This document shows, one piece after another, positions 1-9,971 of a DNA stretch of 55,121 nt. Every line of letters begins with the position of its first letter. The stretch's first letter is position 1. The notes below the pieces were generated by a model. It was not told the origin of the DNA, did not search any database, and worked only from the letters and a program-made list of their open reading frames with translations. The translations under genes were made by a program, and so were the position numbers. Origin of the DNA: Labilithrix sp. (lineage in GTDB: Bacteria > Myxococcota_A > Polyangia > Polyangiales > Polyangiaceae); NCBI GenBank assembly GCA_019637225.1, contig JAHBWC010000058.1, forward strand, positions 1 to 55,121, in the 5' to 3' direction.

Positions 1-1
1 C

Positions 2-382
2 GTGCTCGGCACGCCTCCGTCGATCGGCATCGACGGCGTGTCGCTCGGCGGCGCGCTCTCGCTGCGCATCGGGCTCGGCAACCCGGAGGCCTTCGGCGCG
101 CTGGGGACCCTCCAGGCCGCGATCGGCGAGGACCAGATCCCGGAGCTCACCGAGCTCGCCCGCGGCGCGCGCGTGAAGAACCCCGATCTGAAGCTCCGTC
201 TCCTCACGAGCGACAAGGACTACTTCCGTCGCGCGCTCCGGAGCGCGTCGACGGCGTGGCGAGCCGCCGGGATCGAGCACGACTTCGAGGACGTCCCCGG
301 CGTGCACGACTACCCGTTCAACCGCGGACCGGGCGCGATCGAGATGCTCCTCTGGCACGATCGCTTGCTCGCGCGCGCGTGA
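2..382 (+). CDS. Alpha/beta-hydrolase esterase, 5' truncated by the window edge
   Basis: The window opens inside this gene, so only the last 126 residues are visible. G12-V-S14-L-G16 is the G-x-S-x-G nucleophile elbow of alpha/beta hydrolases. D71 or D73 (SDKDYF) and H102 (GVHDYPFNRG) are spaced as expected for the rest of the catalytic triad. The sequence around the elbow and the His resembles the putative-esterase (esterase D / enterochelin-esterase-like) family. Substrate cannot be inferred. The stop at 380-382 is followed by three 9-base direct repeats before the next gene. Confidence 0.7.
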   Translation: MLGTPPSIGIDGVSLGGALSLRIGLGNPEAFGALGTLQAAIGEDQIPELTELARGARVKNPDLKLRLLTSDKDYFRRALRSASTAWRAAGIEHDFEDVPGVHDYPFNRGPGAIEMLLWHDRLLARA

Positions 383-401
383 TCGCTGGGAGCGCCTCCG
401 C

Positions 402-434
402 GCGCTCGACGCGCTCGACGCGCTCGACGCGCTC
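402..434. repeat. Short tandem repeat, 9-base unit
   Basis: The unit gcgctcgac occurs three times in a row (402-410, 411-419, 420-428) followed by a partial copy. It lies between the esterase stop and the next start. It is probably simple slippage expansion; no function is evident. Confidence 0.7.
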
Positions 435-457
435 CGCGCTCACTCCGTCGAGCGGTC

Positions 458-1495
458 ATGATGACACCACTCGGGCACGGCCTGGACGAGCCTCGTGCGG
501 CCTCGGTGTCGTCGGCGTCGTCAGGCGAGCGGCATAGGCCCGCGTCGCGAGGCGACGAAGCGTCGCTCGACGCGCCCGAGGCCTTGCGCTCGCCGCCCCG
601 GGCGGCGACCCTCGACGCTGCCGTGACGCGCGCGCGCCTCGTCTCCGTCTTCGTCGTCGTCGCGACGTGGCTCGTCATCGCCGCGCCGCCCGCGGAGCGG
701 CACGCCTTCGCCGACCCGGCGAGCGTCGCCGACGCCTCGGCGGCCGGCGACGCGAGCGCGCTCGACGCCGGCGCGCTCGAGGCGGGAGACGAGCTCACGG
801 AGTCGTCGCCCGACGCGGGACCGACCGCGTGCCCCGCCGACATGGTGGAGATCGCGGGCAGCTACTGCCCGGAGCTCGTCCAGCGCTGCGTCCGATGGCT
901 CAAGACGGCGGCGGGCGGCGTCGAGCGGTGCGCGACCTTCGCGCCGTCGAGCGCGTGCAAGACCGCCACGAAGAAGAAGCACTACTGCATCGACCGCTAC
1001 GAGTACCCCAACAAGCGCGGTGAGCTCCCGGTCGTCATGAAGACGTGGACCGAGGCGCGAGAGACCTGCCGCGCTGCGGGGAAGCGACTCTGCGGTGAGA
1101 GCGAGTGGACGCTCGCGTGCGAGGGCGACCGGCGCCTCCCCTACCCTTACGGCCGGAGGCGCGACGCCAAGGCGTGCAACATCGACAAGCCGCTCCCGCA
1201 GGTCGACGAGAAGGCGCTCGCGGATCCGAAGCGCAGCGCCGCCGAGGCCGCGCGCCTCTGGCAAGGCGAGCCCAGCGGATCGCGCGCGGGCTGCGTGAGC
1301 CCCTACGGCGTCTTCGACATGACCGGCAACGTCGACGAGTGGGTGGTCAACGAGCGCGGCAAGCCGTTCAAGAGCGGAAGCAAAGGCGGCTACTGGGGCC
1401 CGGTCCGGGCGCGGTGCCGTCCGATGACGACCGCCCACGGCGAGACGTTCCCGTTCTACCAGACCGGCTTCCGCTGCTGCGCCGACGCGCGCTGA
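458..1495 (+). CDS. Secreted SUMF1/formylglycine-generating-enzyme-fold protein
   Basis: A 345-residue protein whose C-terminal two thirds (from about residue 129) has the FGE-sulfatase/SUMF1 fold: an E-C-R-x-A-G-K-R-L-C-like stretch, an E-W-T-L-A motif, F-D-M-T-G-N-V-D-E-W (the family hallmark G-N-V-x-E-W) and the terminal G-F-R-C. It has many cysteines, but the paired active-site cysteines of true formylglycine-generating enzymes are not recognisable, so a structural or binding role is as likely as catalysis. The ATG at 458 precedes about 55 residues of poor coding character. A GTG at 623 would instead place a signal peptide (hydrophobic core LVSVFVVVATWLVIAA) at the N-terminus and may be the real start. 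Ala/Asp-rich linker at about residues 84-120. Export is inferred from the signal and cysteines. Confidence 0.75.
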   Translation: MMTPLGHGLDEPRAASVSSASSGERHRPASRGDEASLDAPEALRSPPRAATLDAAVTRARLVSVFVVVATWLVIAAPPAERHAFADPASVADASAAGDASALDAGALEAGDELTESSPDAGPTACPADMVEIAGSYCPELVQRCVRWLKTAAGGVERCATFAPSSACKTATKKKHYCIDRYEYPNKRGELPVVMKTWTEARETCRAAGKRLCGESEWTLACEGDRRLPYPYGRRRDAKACNIDKPLPQVDEKALADPKRSAAEAARLWQGEPSGSRAGCVSPYGVFDMTGNVDEWVVNERGKPFKSGSKGGYWGPVRARCRPMTTAHGETFPFYQTGFRCCADAR

Positions 1496-1528
1496 GCCGC
1501 GGTCTTTCCGCCGGGGGGCTCCGGGTAC

Positions 1529-1534
1529 TACCAT
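1529..1534 (+). promoter_or_regulatory. Candidate -10 element TACCAT
   Basis: TACCAT fits the T-A-N-N-N-T pattern and ends 10 bases before the ATG at 1545. It overlaps the alternative ATG at 1533, which argues for the 1545 start. No clear -35 element is visible. Confidence 0.3.
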
Positions 1535-1544
1535 GCTGCCTCGC

Positions 1545-4265
1545 ATGGCCGAGGTTGCTCTTCCCAAGGCAGTGCGCCGCTCGCCCGAGAGCCGGTGGCT
1601 CTTCACGCTCGACGAGCTCGCGCGCGAGGAGAAGCTCTCCGAGCGCAAGCACGTGGGCGGCAAGGCCGCGCGCCTCGCGTGGCTGAAGCGACACGATTTC
1701 TTGGTCCCGCGGACCTGGGTGCTCTCGCAGAAGGCGTTCGCCGCCGCGATGCGCCAGCTCTCACCCGCGTGCGAGCCGCGATCGCTGCTCCGCGCCGCGA
1801 CGGGACGCGCGGTCTACGCGCGGGCCGCGGACGCCCGCCAGGAGATCCTCCAGGCGCCGTTGCCGGAGGGGCTCGAGGAAGAGCTCGCCGCGCTCTGGCG
1901 CGCGAACGAGGCGGACGCTCCGTGGGGCTTCGCCGTCCGGTCGAGCGCGACCTGCGAGGACGGTGCGCTCGTGTCGATGGCCGGTCTCGCCGAGACCGTG
2001 CTCGGTGTGCGCGGCGCCGCCGCCCTCGCGAACGCGGTGCGCGCCGTCTGGGCGTCGATCGCGTCGGGCCGCGCGCTCGGCTACCTCGCGGGGCACGGCG
2101 TCCGCGACGTCGGCATGGGCGTCGTGATCCAGCCGATGGTCCGCGCCGTCGCCGCCGGCGTGATGTTCACGCGCAAGAGCCGCGCGGCCGCCGACGAGCG
2201 CATCGTCAACGCCGGAGTGGGTCTCGGATCGCCCGTCGTCGACGGCGTCACCACGCCCGACATGCTCCGCGTCGGCAAGGACGGCTCGATCCTCGAGCAG
2301 ACGATCGCGCGGAAGACGCACGCGACCGTGGTCGGCGAGGCGGGCCTCGAGGAGACCTCGGTCGAGGCGCCGGACGAGCCTGCGCTCTCGACCGCGCACG
2401 TGCAGGCGCTCGCCGCCGTCGCGGCGAAGCTCGAGAAGCTCGAGGACGTGCCGTGGGACGTCGAGTTCGCCTGCGAGGGCGACCGCGTCTGGATCGTGCA
2501 GGCGCGGCACGTCACCGGGCTCGGCTTCCCCGAGGGAGGCGACGCGAACACCGTCTGGAGCAACGTCAACGTCGGCGAGGCGCTGCCCGGCGTCGCCACC
2601 CCCTTCACGTGGTCGGTCGCGGGCGCGTACAGCGACTCGGGCTTCCGGAAAGCCTTCGGGACCCTCGGCTGCGCCGTGCCGAAGACCGCCGTGCTCGTCG
2701 GCAACGTGCACGGACGCTTCTACCTGAACCTGTCCGAGTTCATGCGCATCGCGGCCCAGGTCCCGTGGCTCGATCCGCGCACGCTCGTCGACCTCGGCGG
2801 CGGCTCGGGCGGCGACGAGCTGGCGTCGCAGGTGAGCGAGGTCTCGCGTCGCGGCTTCTACGCGCGGCTCCCCATGACGACCACGCGCCTCCTCAAGGAG
2901 CAGCTCCGCCTCGACGATCACGTGGCGCGCTACGAGGACGAAGCGGAGCGCGCGCTCCGCGACCACAACGCGCTCGACCTCGCCATCCTCCCCGACGAGG
3001 GCCTCGGCCGAAAGTTCCGCGACGTCCAGGCGCTCCTCGAGCGCACCGGCGACGTGATGCTCACCTGCGCGTCGAGCGCGCTCGGCTCGCACATCCTCCT
3101 CAAGGGGCTCCTCGCCCGCGTCGCGAAGACCCACGGCGCCGACGCCGAGCGGCTCGCGCACGACCTGACGAGCGGCATCCGCGACCTCGAGAGCGCCCGC
3201 CCCGCGATCGGCGTCATGCGGATCGTCCACCTCGCGCGGCGCGACACCGCCGCGCGCGTCGTCCTCGAACAGGAAGGCGCGATGATGGATACGCTCCCCG
3301 AGGGTCCGACGAAGCGGGCGCTCGCGAGCTTCCTCGAGCTCTACGGCGATCGCGCCGTCCGCGAGGCCGAGATCTCGACGCCGCGCTGGAAGGAGGACCC
3401 GCGACCGGTGTTCGCGATGATCCGCGTCGCGCTCCGCGGCGACGCGCGAGACGTCGAGCCCCAGCTCGCGCGTGCGAAGGCGGGCGCCGACGCCGAGATG
3501 CAGCGCCTCTTCCGGCGCCTCAACTTCGCCCAGCAAACGGCCGTCCGCCACCTCGTCGCGCGGGCGCAGAAGGCCGCGCGTCTACGCGAGCGCATGCGCA
3601 CCTGGGTCACGCGCGTGCTCGGGATGATCCGCGACGTCGCGCTCGACGCCGACCGTCGCCTCCTCCGCCTCGTGCCGGAGCTCGCGCACGACTGGGCCGC
3701 GCTGAAGGCCGGACCGGCGTCGCAGCCGAGGACGTGGGGCGCCGAGGCGTCGTCGCTCGCGACCATCCACACGGTCTTCTTCCTCACCGTCGACGAGGTC
3801 GTCCAGGCGCTGCGCGCGTCGCGGACGGACCTCGGTCCGCTCGTCCGCGCGCGGCGCGCGGAGCTCGCCCGCGATCAGGCCCGGCCCGATCCGCCGCGCA
3901 CGTTCATCGGCGCGCCGCCGCCGGTGCAGCTGCCACCCTCGGGCGGCGCGGTGCTCCGCGGCACGGCGGCGAGCTCGGGCATCGTCGAGGGCGACGCGCG
4001 CGTCCTCCTCTCGGCGTCGCAGATGAGCGAGCTCTTGCCCGGTGAGATCCTCGTCGTCCACACCACCGACGTCGGCTGGACGCCGCTCTTCTGCATCGCG
4101 GCCGGGGTCGTGACCGAGCTCGGCGGGCCGCTCAGCCACGCCGCCGTCGTCGCGCGCGAGCTCGCGGTGCCGAGCGTGGTCAACGTCGACGGCGTGACCC
4201 GCGCGCTGAAGACCGGCGACCGCATCCGCCTCGACGGCGACGCCGGCGTGATCGAGCGGCTCTAG
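1545..4265 (+). CDS. PEP-synthase-like / rifampicin-phosphotransferase-like enzyme
   Basis: 906 residues from ATG 1545 (ATG 1533 would add MLPR). The N-terminal half is a PPDK/PEP-synthase ATP-grasp domain: GGKAARLAWLK near residue 42, FAVRSSATCEDG near 130, and PWDVEFACEGDRVWIVQARH near 305. Next comes the S-N-V-N-V-G-E-A-L-P-G-V-x-T-P-F-T-W-S segment typical of PEP-synthase-like/rifampicin phosphotransferase proteins, then a long helical middle. The C-terminus is the PEP-utiliser swivelling domain with the phosphorylatable His in G-G-P-L-S-H-A-A-V-V-A-R-E. There is no C-terminal TIM-barrel PEP/pyruvate domain, so the architecture matches rifampicin phosphotransferases (ATP-grasp, substrate domain, His domain) rather than true PEP synthase. 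It probably dikinase-phosphorylates a small molecule using ATP; the substrate is unknown. Confidence 0.8.
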   Translation: MAEVALPKAVRRSPESRWLFTLDELAREEKLSERKHVGGKAARLAWLKRHDFLVPRTWVLSQKAFAAAMRQLSPACEPRSLLRAATGRAVYARAADARQEILQAPLPEGLEEELAALWRANEADAPWGFAVRSSATCEDGALVSMAGLAETVLGVRGAAALANAVRAVWASIASGRALGYLAGHGVRDVGMGVVIQPMVRAVAAGVMFTRKSRAAADERIVNAGVGLGSPVVDGVTTPDMLRVGKDGSILEQTIARKTHATVVGEAGLEETSVEAPDEPALSTAHVQALAAVAAKLEKLEDVPWDVEFACEGDRVWIVQARHVTGLGFPEGGDANTVWSNVNVGEALPGVATPFTWSVAGAYSDSGFRKAFGTLGCAVPKTAVLVGNVHGRFYLNLSEFMRIAAQVPWLDPRTLVDLGGGSGGDELASQVSEVSRRGFYARLPMTTTRLLKEQLRLDDHVARYEDEAERALRDHNALDLAILPDEGLGRKFRDVQALLERTGDVMLTCASSALGSHILLKGLLARVAKTHGADAERLAHDLTSGIRDLESARPAIGVMRIVHLARRDTAARVVLEQEGAMMDTLPEGPTKRALASFLELYGDRAVREAEISTPRWKEDPRPVFAMIRVALRGDARDVEPQLARAKAGADAEMQRLFRRLNFAQQTAVRHLVARAQKAARLRERMRTWVTRVLGMIRDVALDADRRLLRLVPELAHDWAALKAGPASQPRTWGAEASSLATIHTVFFLTVDEVVQALRASRTDLGPLVRARRAELARDQARPDPPRTFIGAPPPVQLPPSGGAVLRGTAASSGIVEGDARVLLSASQMSELLPGEILVVHTTDVGWTPLFCIAAGVVTELGGPLSHAAVVARELAVPSVVNVDGVTRALKTGDRIRLDGDAGVIERL

Positions 4266-4359
4266 AGGCACCGAGCCTCGGGCGAGCTGCCGAGCGAGCG
4301 CGGACTCGACGCGTGTCCGTCGAGCGGCTCGGCTTCGTTCCCGAGCGCGAGCGATGGGC

Positions 4360-4365
4360 TAAGCT
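4360..4365 (+). promoter_or_regulatory. Candidate -10 element TAAGCT
   Basis: TAAGCT ends only 6 bases before the GTG start at 4372. If it is a real -10, the transcript would begin at or near the start codon (leaderless). Confidence 0.3.
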
Positions 4366-4371
4366 CGCCGC

Positions 4372-5424
4372 GTGCGTGGGCGTCCTCGCGAAAAAGTCTG
4401 GGTGGTCCGTCCGGGAGACGGCCGCACGGTCGCCGACATCGTGCGGCGCGCGGGCGAGGACGCCACGGCCGTCGACGAGGGGCGCGTCTTCGTCGGGAAG
4501 AAGCGCGCGACGCGGGGCGACGCGCCCGTACGCGCCGGAGACGCCGTGCGCATCGGTCCACGGCGCGCCGCAGCGTCGAGCGAGGGCGCGCCGGACGTTA
4601 CCATCCTCTTCGACGAAGGCGGCCTCGTCGCGTGTGTGAAGCCCGCCGGGTTGCCGACCGTGCCCGACCACGCCGGGAGCGCGCACGCCCTCGTGGCCGT
4701 CGTGGCGCGATCGCTCCGCAGGAAGACCGACGAGCTCCGCGTGACGTCGCGGCTCGATCGCGACGTCAGCGGCGTCGTGATCTTCGCGCTCGATCCGGCG
4801 GCAGAAGAGCGCCTGCGCACCGCGCGCGCCGAGGGGCGCTACGAGCGCCGCTACCTCGCGCTGGCGGCCACCCGTGAGCACGTGCTCGGCGACGCGGGCG
4901 TCTGGGACGCGCCCATCGGACGCGCCGCCGACGCCCGCCTGCGCGCCGCGCGCGGCCCCGACGCGAAGGAGGCCGCGACGCGCTGGCGCAAGATCGCCAC
5001 CGCCCCGCTCGCGAGCGCGCCCGGCGCGCCCCCGACGAGCGACGCCCCCTCGCGCGACGGCGGCGCGCCTCCGCGCGAGGTCGTCGCGATGCTCGCGGTC
5101 GATCCCGTCACGGGGCGCACGCACCAGATCCGCGTCCACGCGAGCGACGCAGGCGCGCCGCTCGTCGGCGATCGCGACTACGGCGGCCCCGGTCGGATCG
5201 TCCTCACGAACGGACGCATCCTCGCGCCGGCGCGCGTCGCGCTGCACGCCGCGCGCGTCGTCGTGCCCGGCGAGCGAGGCCTCGTCGAGGCGCGCGCTCC
5301 GGTCCCGGCCGAGCTCACGGAGACCTGGCGCGCGCTCGGAGGCGACGCCGAGGCCTGGGAGCGCGCGCTGGCGAGCGCGACGCCGGAGCTCGGCGCTTGG
5401 CGGCGCGGCGCAGGCGTGGAATAG
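4372..5424 (+). CDS. RluA-family 23S rRNA/tRNA pseudouridine synthase
   Basis: 350 residues from GTG 4372. The N-terminus (residues 5-60) resembles an S4 RNA-binding domain. The catalytic motif S-R-L-D-R-D-V-S-G at about residues 124-132 contains the essential Asp of the RluA family. The later G-R-T-H-Q-I-R-V-H and L-V-G-D-x-x-Y-G-G motifs are also diagnostic. It should isomerise specific uridines in structured RNA; the exact target (RluC, RluD or other) cannot be decided by eye. An Ala/Pro/Asp-rich insert at about residues 208-233 is unusual. The gene ends 11 bases before the next ATG, suggesting co-transcription. Confidence 0.88.
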   Translation: MRGRPREKVWVVRPGDGRTVADIVRRAGEDATAVDEGRVFVGKKRATRGDAPVRAGDAVRIGPRRAAASSEGAPDVTILFDEGGLVACVKPAGLPTVPDHAGSAHALVAVVARSLRRKTDELRVTSRLDRDVSGVVIFALDPAAEERLRTARAEGRYERRYLALAATREHVLGDAGVWDAPIGRAADARLRAARGPDAKEAATRWRKIATAPLASAPGAPPTSDAPSRDGGAPPREVVAMLAVDPVTGRTHQIRVHASDAGAPLVGDRDYGGPGRIVLTNGRILAPARVALHAARVVVPGERGLVEARAPVPAELTETWRALGGDAEAWERALASATPELGAWRRGAGVE

Positions 5425-5435
5425 GTGCGCCCACG

Positions 5436-6080
5436 ATGGCAGGCCGTCCTTCGCGTCGCCGCTCGAGGTCGCAGCGGCGAATCGTCGCGCTCCTGACCGG
5501 CGCGCTCGTCGCGGCCTCCACGCTCGCCGCGATCGGCGAGGGCGGCGCCCGAGCCGATGCCGGCGCCCGGGCAGACGCCGGCGCCCGGGCAGACGCCGGC
5601 GACGCCGGCGCACCCGACGCGCGCTCGCCGGCGAGGATCCCGCCGGATCCGCCGGCCCTCACGGAGCGCGAGCAGTGGGTGTTCGTCCTGCGCTGGGCCC
5701 AGAACGAGCCCTACCTCGTCGCCGTCCACAAGACGGACATGGGCGCACCCCATACGACGCCGCGCGTGATGGGTCGCTTCGCGCTCGAGCTCTACGAGGG
5801 CCCGACGCTGATCGAGCGCGCGCGCTTCAACTTCCCGATGCTCGGCGCCGCCGAGGCGCCGGACGCCGGCTGGAAGACGCCACCTCGCTTCGAGCCGGGC
5901 CTGAAGACGCGCATCGGCATCTTCTTCCCGGCGACGAAGCGCGGAACGCGCCTCGAGCTCTGGGACCGCGCGACCGACCGGCGGTGGCCGCTGCCGTGGC
6001 CGCCGAAGGAAGCCGTGTACGCCGATCCGCCGCGGGACACGGCCTCCGCCGCGTCGCCCCGCGACGCCTCGGCCGACTGA
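5436..6080 (+). CDS. Secreted protein of unknown function with Ala-Asp-Ala-Gly repeats
   Basis: 214 residues from ATG 5436, chosen because the longer reading (GTG 5397) overlaps the RluA gene. An Arg-rich N-terminus is followed by the hydrophobic segment IVALLTGALVAASTLAAI, which looks like a signal peptide without a lipobox Cys. Residues 37-60 are A-D-A-G-A-R repeats, encoded by an 18-base unit repeated around 5542-5600. The rest (about 150 residues) looks like a compact beta-rich domain with no motif I recognise. Likely a periplasmic or surface protein; not assigned. Confidence 0.6.
   Translation: MAGRPSRRRSRSQRRIVALLTGALVAASTLAAIGEGGARADAGARADAGARADAGDAGAPDARSPARIPPDPPALTEREQWVFVLRWAQNEPYLVAVHKTDMGAPHTTPRVMGRFALELYEGPTLIERARFNFPMLGAAEAPDAGWKTPPRFEPGLKTRIGIFFPATKRGTRLELWDRATDRRWPLPWPPKEAVYADPPRDTASAASPRDASAD
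5542..5600 (+). repeat. In-frame minisatellite encoding ADAGAR units
   Basis: An 18-base unit built on gccggcgcccgggcagac is repeated about three times with small changes, giving A-D-A-G-A-R repeats directly after the signal peptide of the secreted protein. Such spacers are common after export signals in this window. Confidence 0.6.
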
Positions 6081-6250
6081 CCCGCGAGGAGCTCTGCCGT
6101 GCGGCGGCTCAGATCGGACGCGGGCCCGCCCCGTAGGACGGTCAGAACCCCATGTCCTCGACATCACACGCGCTCGTTCGGTCCTCCCGGCCCCCGGAAG
6201 GCCTCCGCGGAACCTCTACAAACCCCGCGACTTGTGCGACCCTTCTCCCG

Positions 6251-7825
<1,575 letters not shown>

Positions 7826-7873
7826 TCGCCTGAGCGCTCGATCGACGGGGCCGCTCCCGCGTCGAAGTTTTGG

Positions 7874-7879
7874 TAGGCT
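7874..7879 (+). promoter_or_regulatory. Candidate -10 element TAGGCT
   Basis: TAGGCT lies 14 bases upstream of the ATG at 7894 in the short gap between the twin kinases, suggesting the second kinase has its own promoter with a leader of only a few bases. Confidence 0.3.
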
Positions 7880-7893
7880 AGGCCGCCCCGCCG

Positions 7894-9804
7894 ATGCAGT
7901 GTCCGTCGTGTCACCAGAACGTCCAGGGATCGCCTCCCTTCTGCGGCTCCTGCGGCGCAGCGTTGCCGCGTGAAGCTCCGCCGGATCCGCTCGTCGGCCG
8001 CGTCATCCAGGGCAAGTACAAGATCGTCAAGCTGCTCGGCGAGGGCGGCATGGGCGCGGTCTACGTCGGCGAGCAAATGCTCGGCGCGAACGTGCGAAAG
8101 GTCGCGATCAAGACGCTCCACTCGCACCTGTCGCGCGACGAGAAGATCCGCACGCGGTTCCAGCGCGAGGTCGGGACGCTCGCGTCGCTCGAGCACCCGA
8201 ACACCGTTCAGGTCTTCGACTTCGGCACGATGGACGACGGCCACCTCTTCATCGTGATGGAGCTCGTCGCCGGGCGAAGCATCGCCGACGTCGTCGACAA
8301 CGACGGTCCCCTCCCCGCTTCGCGGGTGGAGCGCATCATCACGCAGATCGGCGGCTCGCTCGCCGAGGCGCACTCGAAGGGGATCATCCACCGCGACCTC
8401 AAGCCCGACAACATCATCCTGACGGAGCGCGCCGGGCAGAAGGACTTCGTCAAGGTCCTCGACTTCGGGATCGCGAAGCGGAGCGGCGAGGAAGACCGCA
8501 ACGAGGCCAAGCTCACGCAGCAGGGCATGGTCCTCGGGACGCCGCCCTACATGAGCCCGGAGCAGTTCACCGGTCAGGCCATCGACGCGCGGAGCGACGT
8601 CTACTCGCTCGGCGTGATGGCGTACGAGATGCTGACCGGCACGCTGCCGTTCGACGCGACGACGGCGTTCGAGTGGGCGACGCTGCACATGACCGCGGCG
8701 CCGAAGGCGATCGAGGCCGCGCCGAACGGCGCGTCGCTGCCCGACGCGATGCGCGGCGCGATCATGCGCTCGCTTGCCAAGAGCTGCGATCACCGCTTCG
8801 CGACGATGAGCGAGTTCGTCGAGCGCTTCACCGGCCAGGCGGGCCCGAGCCCCGCCGAGGTCGCGCAGAAGGCGGCGACGCGCGTACCGTTCGCCGCGCC
8901 CGTCGCCGGCGCGGACGCGAATCCGGCGGCGGCGCCGGGCGGGGCGGCGGCGACGCCCGATCCGGGAGGCGCGAACCTCCGCGGCAAGACGCAGATGGGC
9001 GAGCCCCTCGACATGGGCATGAGCGCCGGCGGCCCGGGCGCGTTCAACGGCGGAGACGCCGGCGCGTACGGCGCGCCGGGTGGCACCGCGATGGGCGCAC
9101 CGCTCGCGGCCCCGATGGTCGCGCCGGCGGCGATCCCTCACGCTCCCCCTCCGGCGGCGAGCTACGCGGCGCCGGCCGGCGTCCCGCAGGCGCCTCCACG
9201 CGAGACGAGCCGCGGCGGCGGCCAGAACCGAGGGCTCATCCTCGGCATCGCCGGCGTCGTCGGCGTGCTCAGCATCGTCGCGCTGCTCGCCGGGACGGGG
9301 GTGTTCAAGGGCTCGTCGACCCCGACGGTCCCGCCGCTCGATCTCGGCGGCGGAACGACCTCGACGGCGACCGACACGGCGACCGCGACCGACACGACGA
9401 CCGCGACCGCGCCGCCGCTGCCCGACACGGCACCCGCGCCTCCGCTGACCAACACGCCGCCGGCGCCAAACCCCGGACCGGCTCCGAAGCCGAACCCCAC
9501 GCCGAACCCGAACCCGAATCCGACCCCCGGACCGGCGCCAAACCCCACGCCGAACCCGACGCCCGCGCCAACCCCCACGCCCGCGCCGACTCCCACGCCC
9601 GCGCCGACCCCGACGCCCGCGCCGACCCCCACGCCGCCCGCGCCGGTCCCGACGCCCGCGCCGACTCCGAAACCGCCGGGCCCGAGCCCCGCGCCCGAGC
9701 CCGCGGCCTGCGCGCGTGCGCGCGAGGCGCGAGCGCAGAACCGTCCGGCAGCGATCGTCAAAGCGCTCGAGCAGCAGTGCCGGAACTCCGGCGGCAATCC
9801 CTGA
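7894..9804 (+). CDS. Zinc-ribbon transmembrane Ser/Thr protein kinase (tandem paralogue 2)
   Basis: 636 residues. Residues 3-24 form a C-x2-C...C-x2-C zinc ribbon (C-P-S-C and C-G-S-C) that the upstream paralogue lacks. The kinase domain (about 45-310) has all key motifs: G-E-G-G-M-G, V-A-I-K, I-I-H-R-D-L-K-P-D-N, L-D-F-G-I-A-K, and the same L-T-Q-Q-G-M-V-L-G-T-P-P-Y-M-S-P-E activation segment as the paralogue. K365-T-Q-M-G369 lies in the linker. A transmembrane helix at about 447-470 is followed by a Thr/Asp then Pro-Thr/Pro-Asn repeat stalk of some 100 residues, and a 35-residue Cys-framed tail almost identical to that of the upstream kinase. The longer stalk could let the tail reach further into the periplasm. 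Confidence 0.93.
   Translation: MQCPSCHQNVQGSPPFCGSCGAALPREAPPDPLVGRVIQGKYKIVKLLGEGGMGAVYVGEQMLGANVRKVAIKTLHSHLSRDEKIRTRFQREVGTLASLEHPNTVQVFDFGTMDDGHLFIVMELVAGRSIADVVDNDGPLPASRVERIITQIGGSLAEAHSKGIIHRDLKPDNIILTERAGQKDFVKVLDFGIAKRSGEEDRNEAKLTQQGMVLGTPPYMSPEQFTGQAIDARSDVYSLGVMAYEMLTGTLPFDATTAFEWATLHMTAAPKAIEAAPNGASLPDAMRGAIMRSLAKSCDHRFATMSEFVERFTGQAGPSPAEVAQKAATRVPFAAPVAGADANPAAAPGGAAATPDPGGANLRGKTQMGEPLDMGMSAGGPGAFNGGDAGAYGAPGGTAMGAPLAAPMVAPAAIPHAPPPAASYAAPAGVPQAPPRETSRGGGQNRGLILGIAGVVGVLSIVALLAGTGVFKGSSTPTVPPLDLGGGTTSTATDTATATDTTTATAPPLPDTAPAPPLTNTPPAPNPGPAPKPNPTPNPNPNPTPGPAPNPTPNPTPAPTPTPAPTPTPAPTPTPAPTPTPPAPVPTPAPTPKPPGPSPAPEPAACARAREARAQNRPAAIVKALEQQCRNSGGNP
9466..9690 (+). repeat. Pro-Thr / Pro-Asn coding repeat tract
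   Basis: Short units such as acgcccgcgccgacccc repeat in frame to give P-T-P-A-P-T-P and P-N-P-N-P repeats. They form the extracytoplasmic stalk of the second kinase. The tract is slippage-prone and probably varies in length among strains. Confidence 0.75.
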
Positions 9805-9947
9805 GAGGCTCGGCTTCCCGCGCGCGGCCGCGCCGCACGGGCGCCGGTGCATCCCGCGGCGCTGGGGCATCCGGACCCGTCCGTGAGGCATCCGGGCGCG
9901 CGATCTTCGTGCGAGCCACGTGAATCCGCGCGCTTTCATGCGGCGGT

Positions 9948-9965
9948 ACGGTTCGAGCAAACCGT
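9948..9965. promoter_or_regulatory. Inverted repeat just upstream of the ROK-like gene
   Basis: Arms acggtt and aaccgt, perfectly complementary, separated by six bases and ending 6 bases before the GTG at 9972. It could be an operator or a 5' hairpin. Farther upstream, gcatcc occurs three times at 9849, 9867 and 9888. Confidence 0.3.
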
Positions 9966-9971
9966 GGAGTC

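Noticed and set aside
458..1495. Calling the SUMF1-fold protein a true formylglycine-generating enzyme
   Set aside because: The catalytic Cys pair is not evident and no sulfatase gene is nearby.
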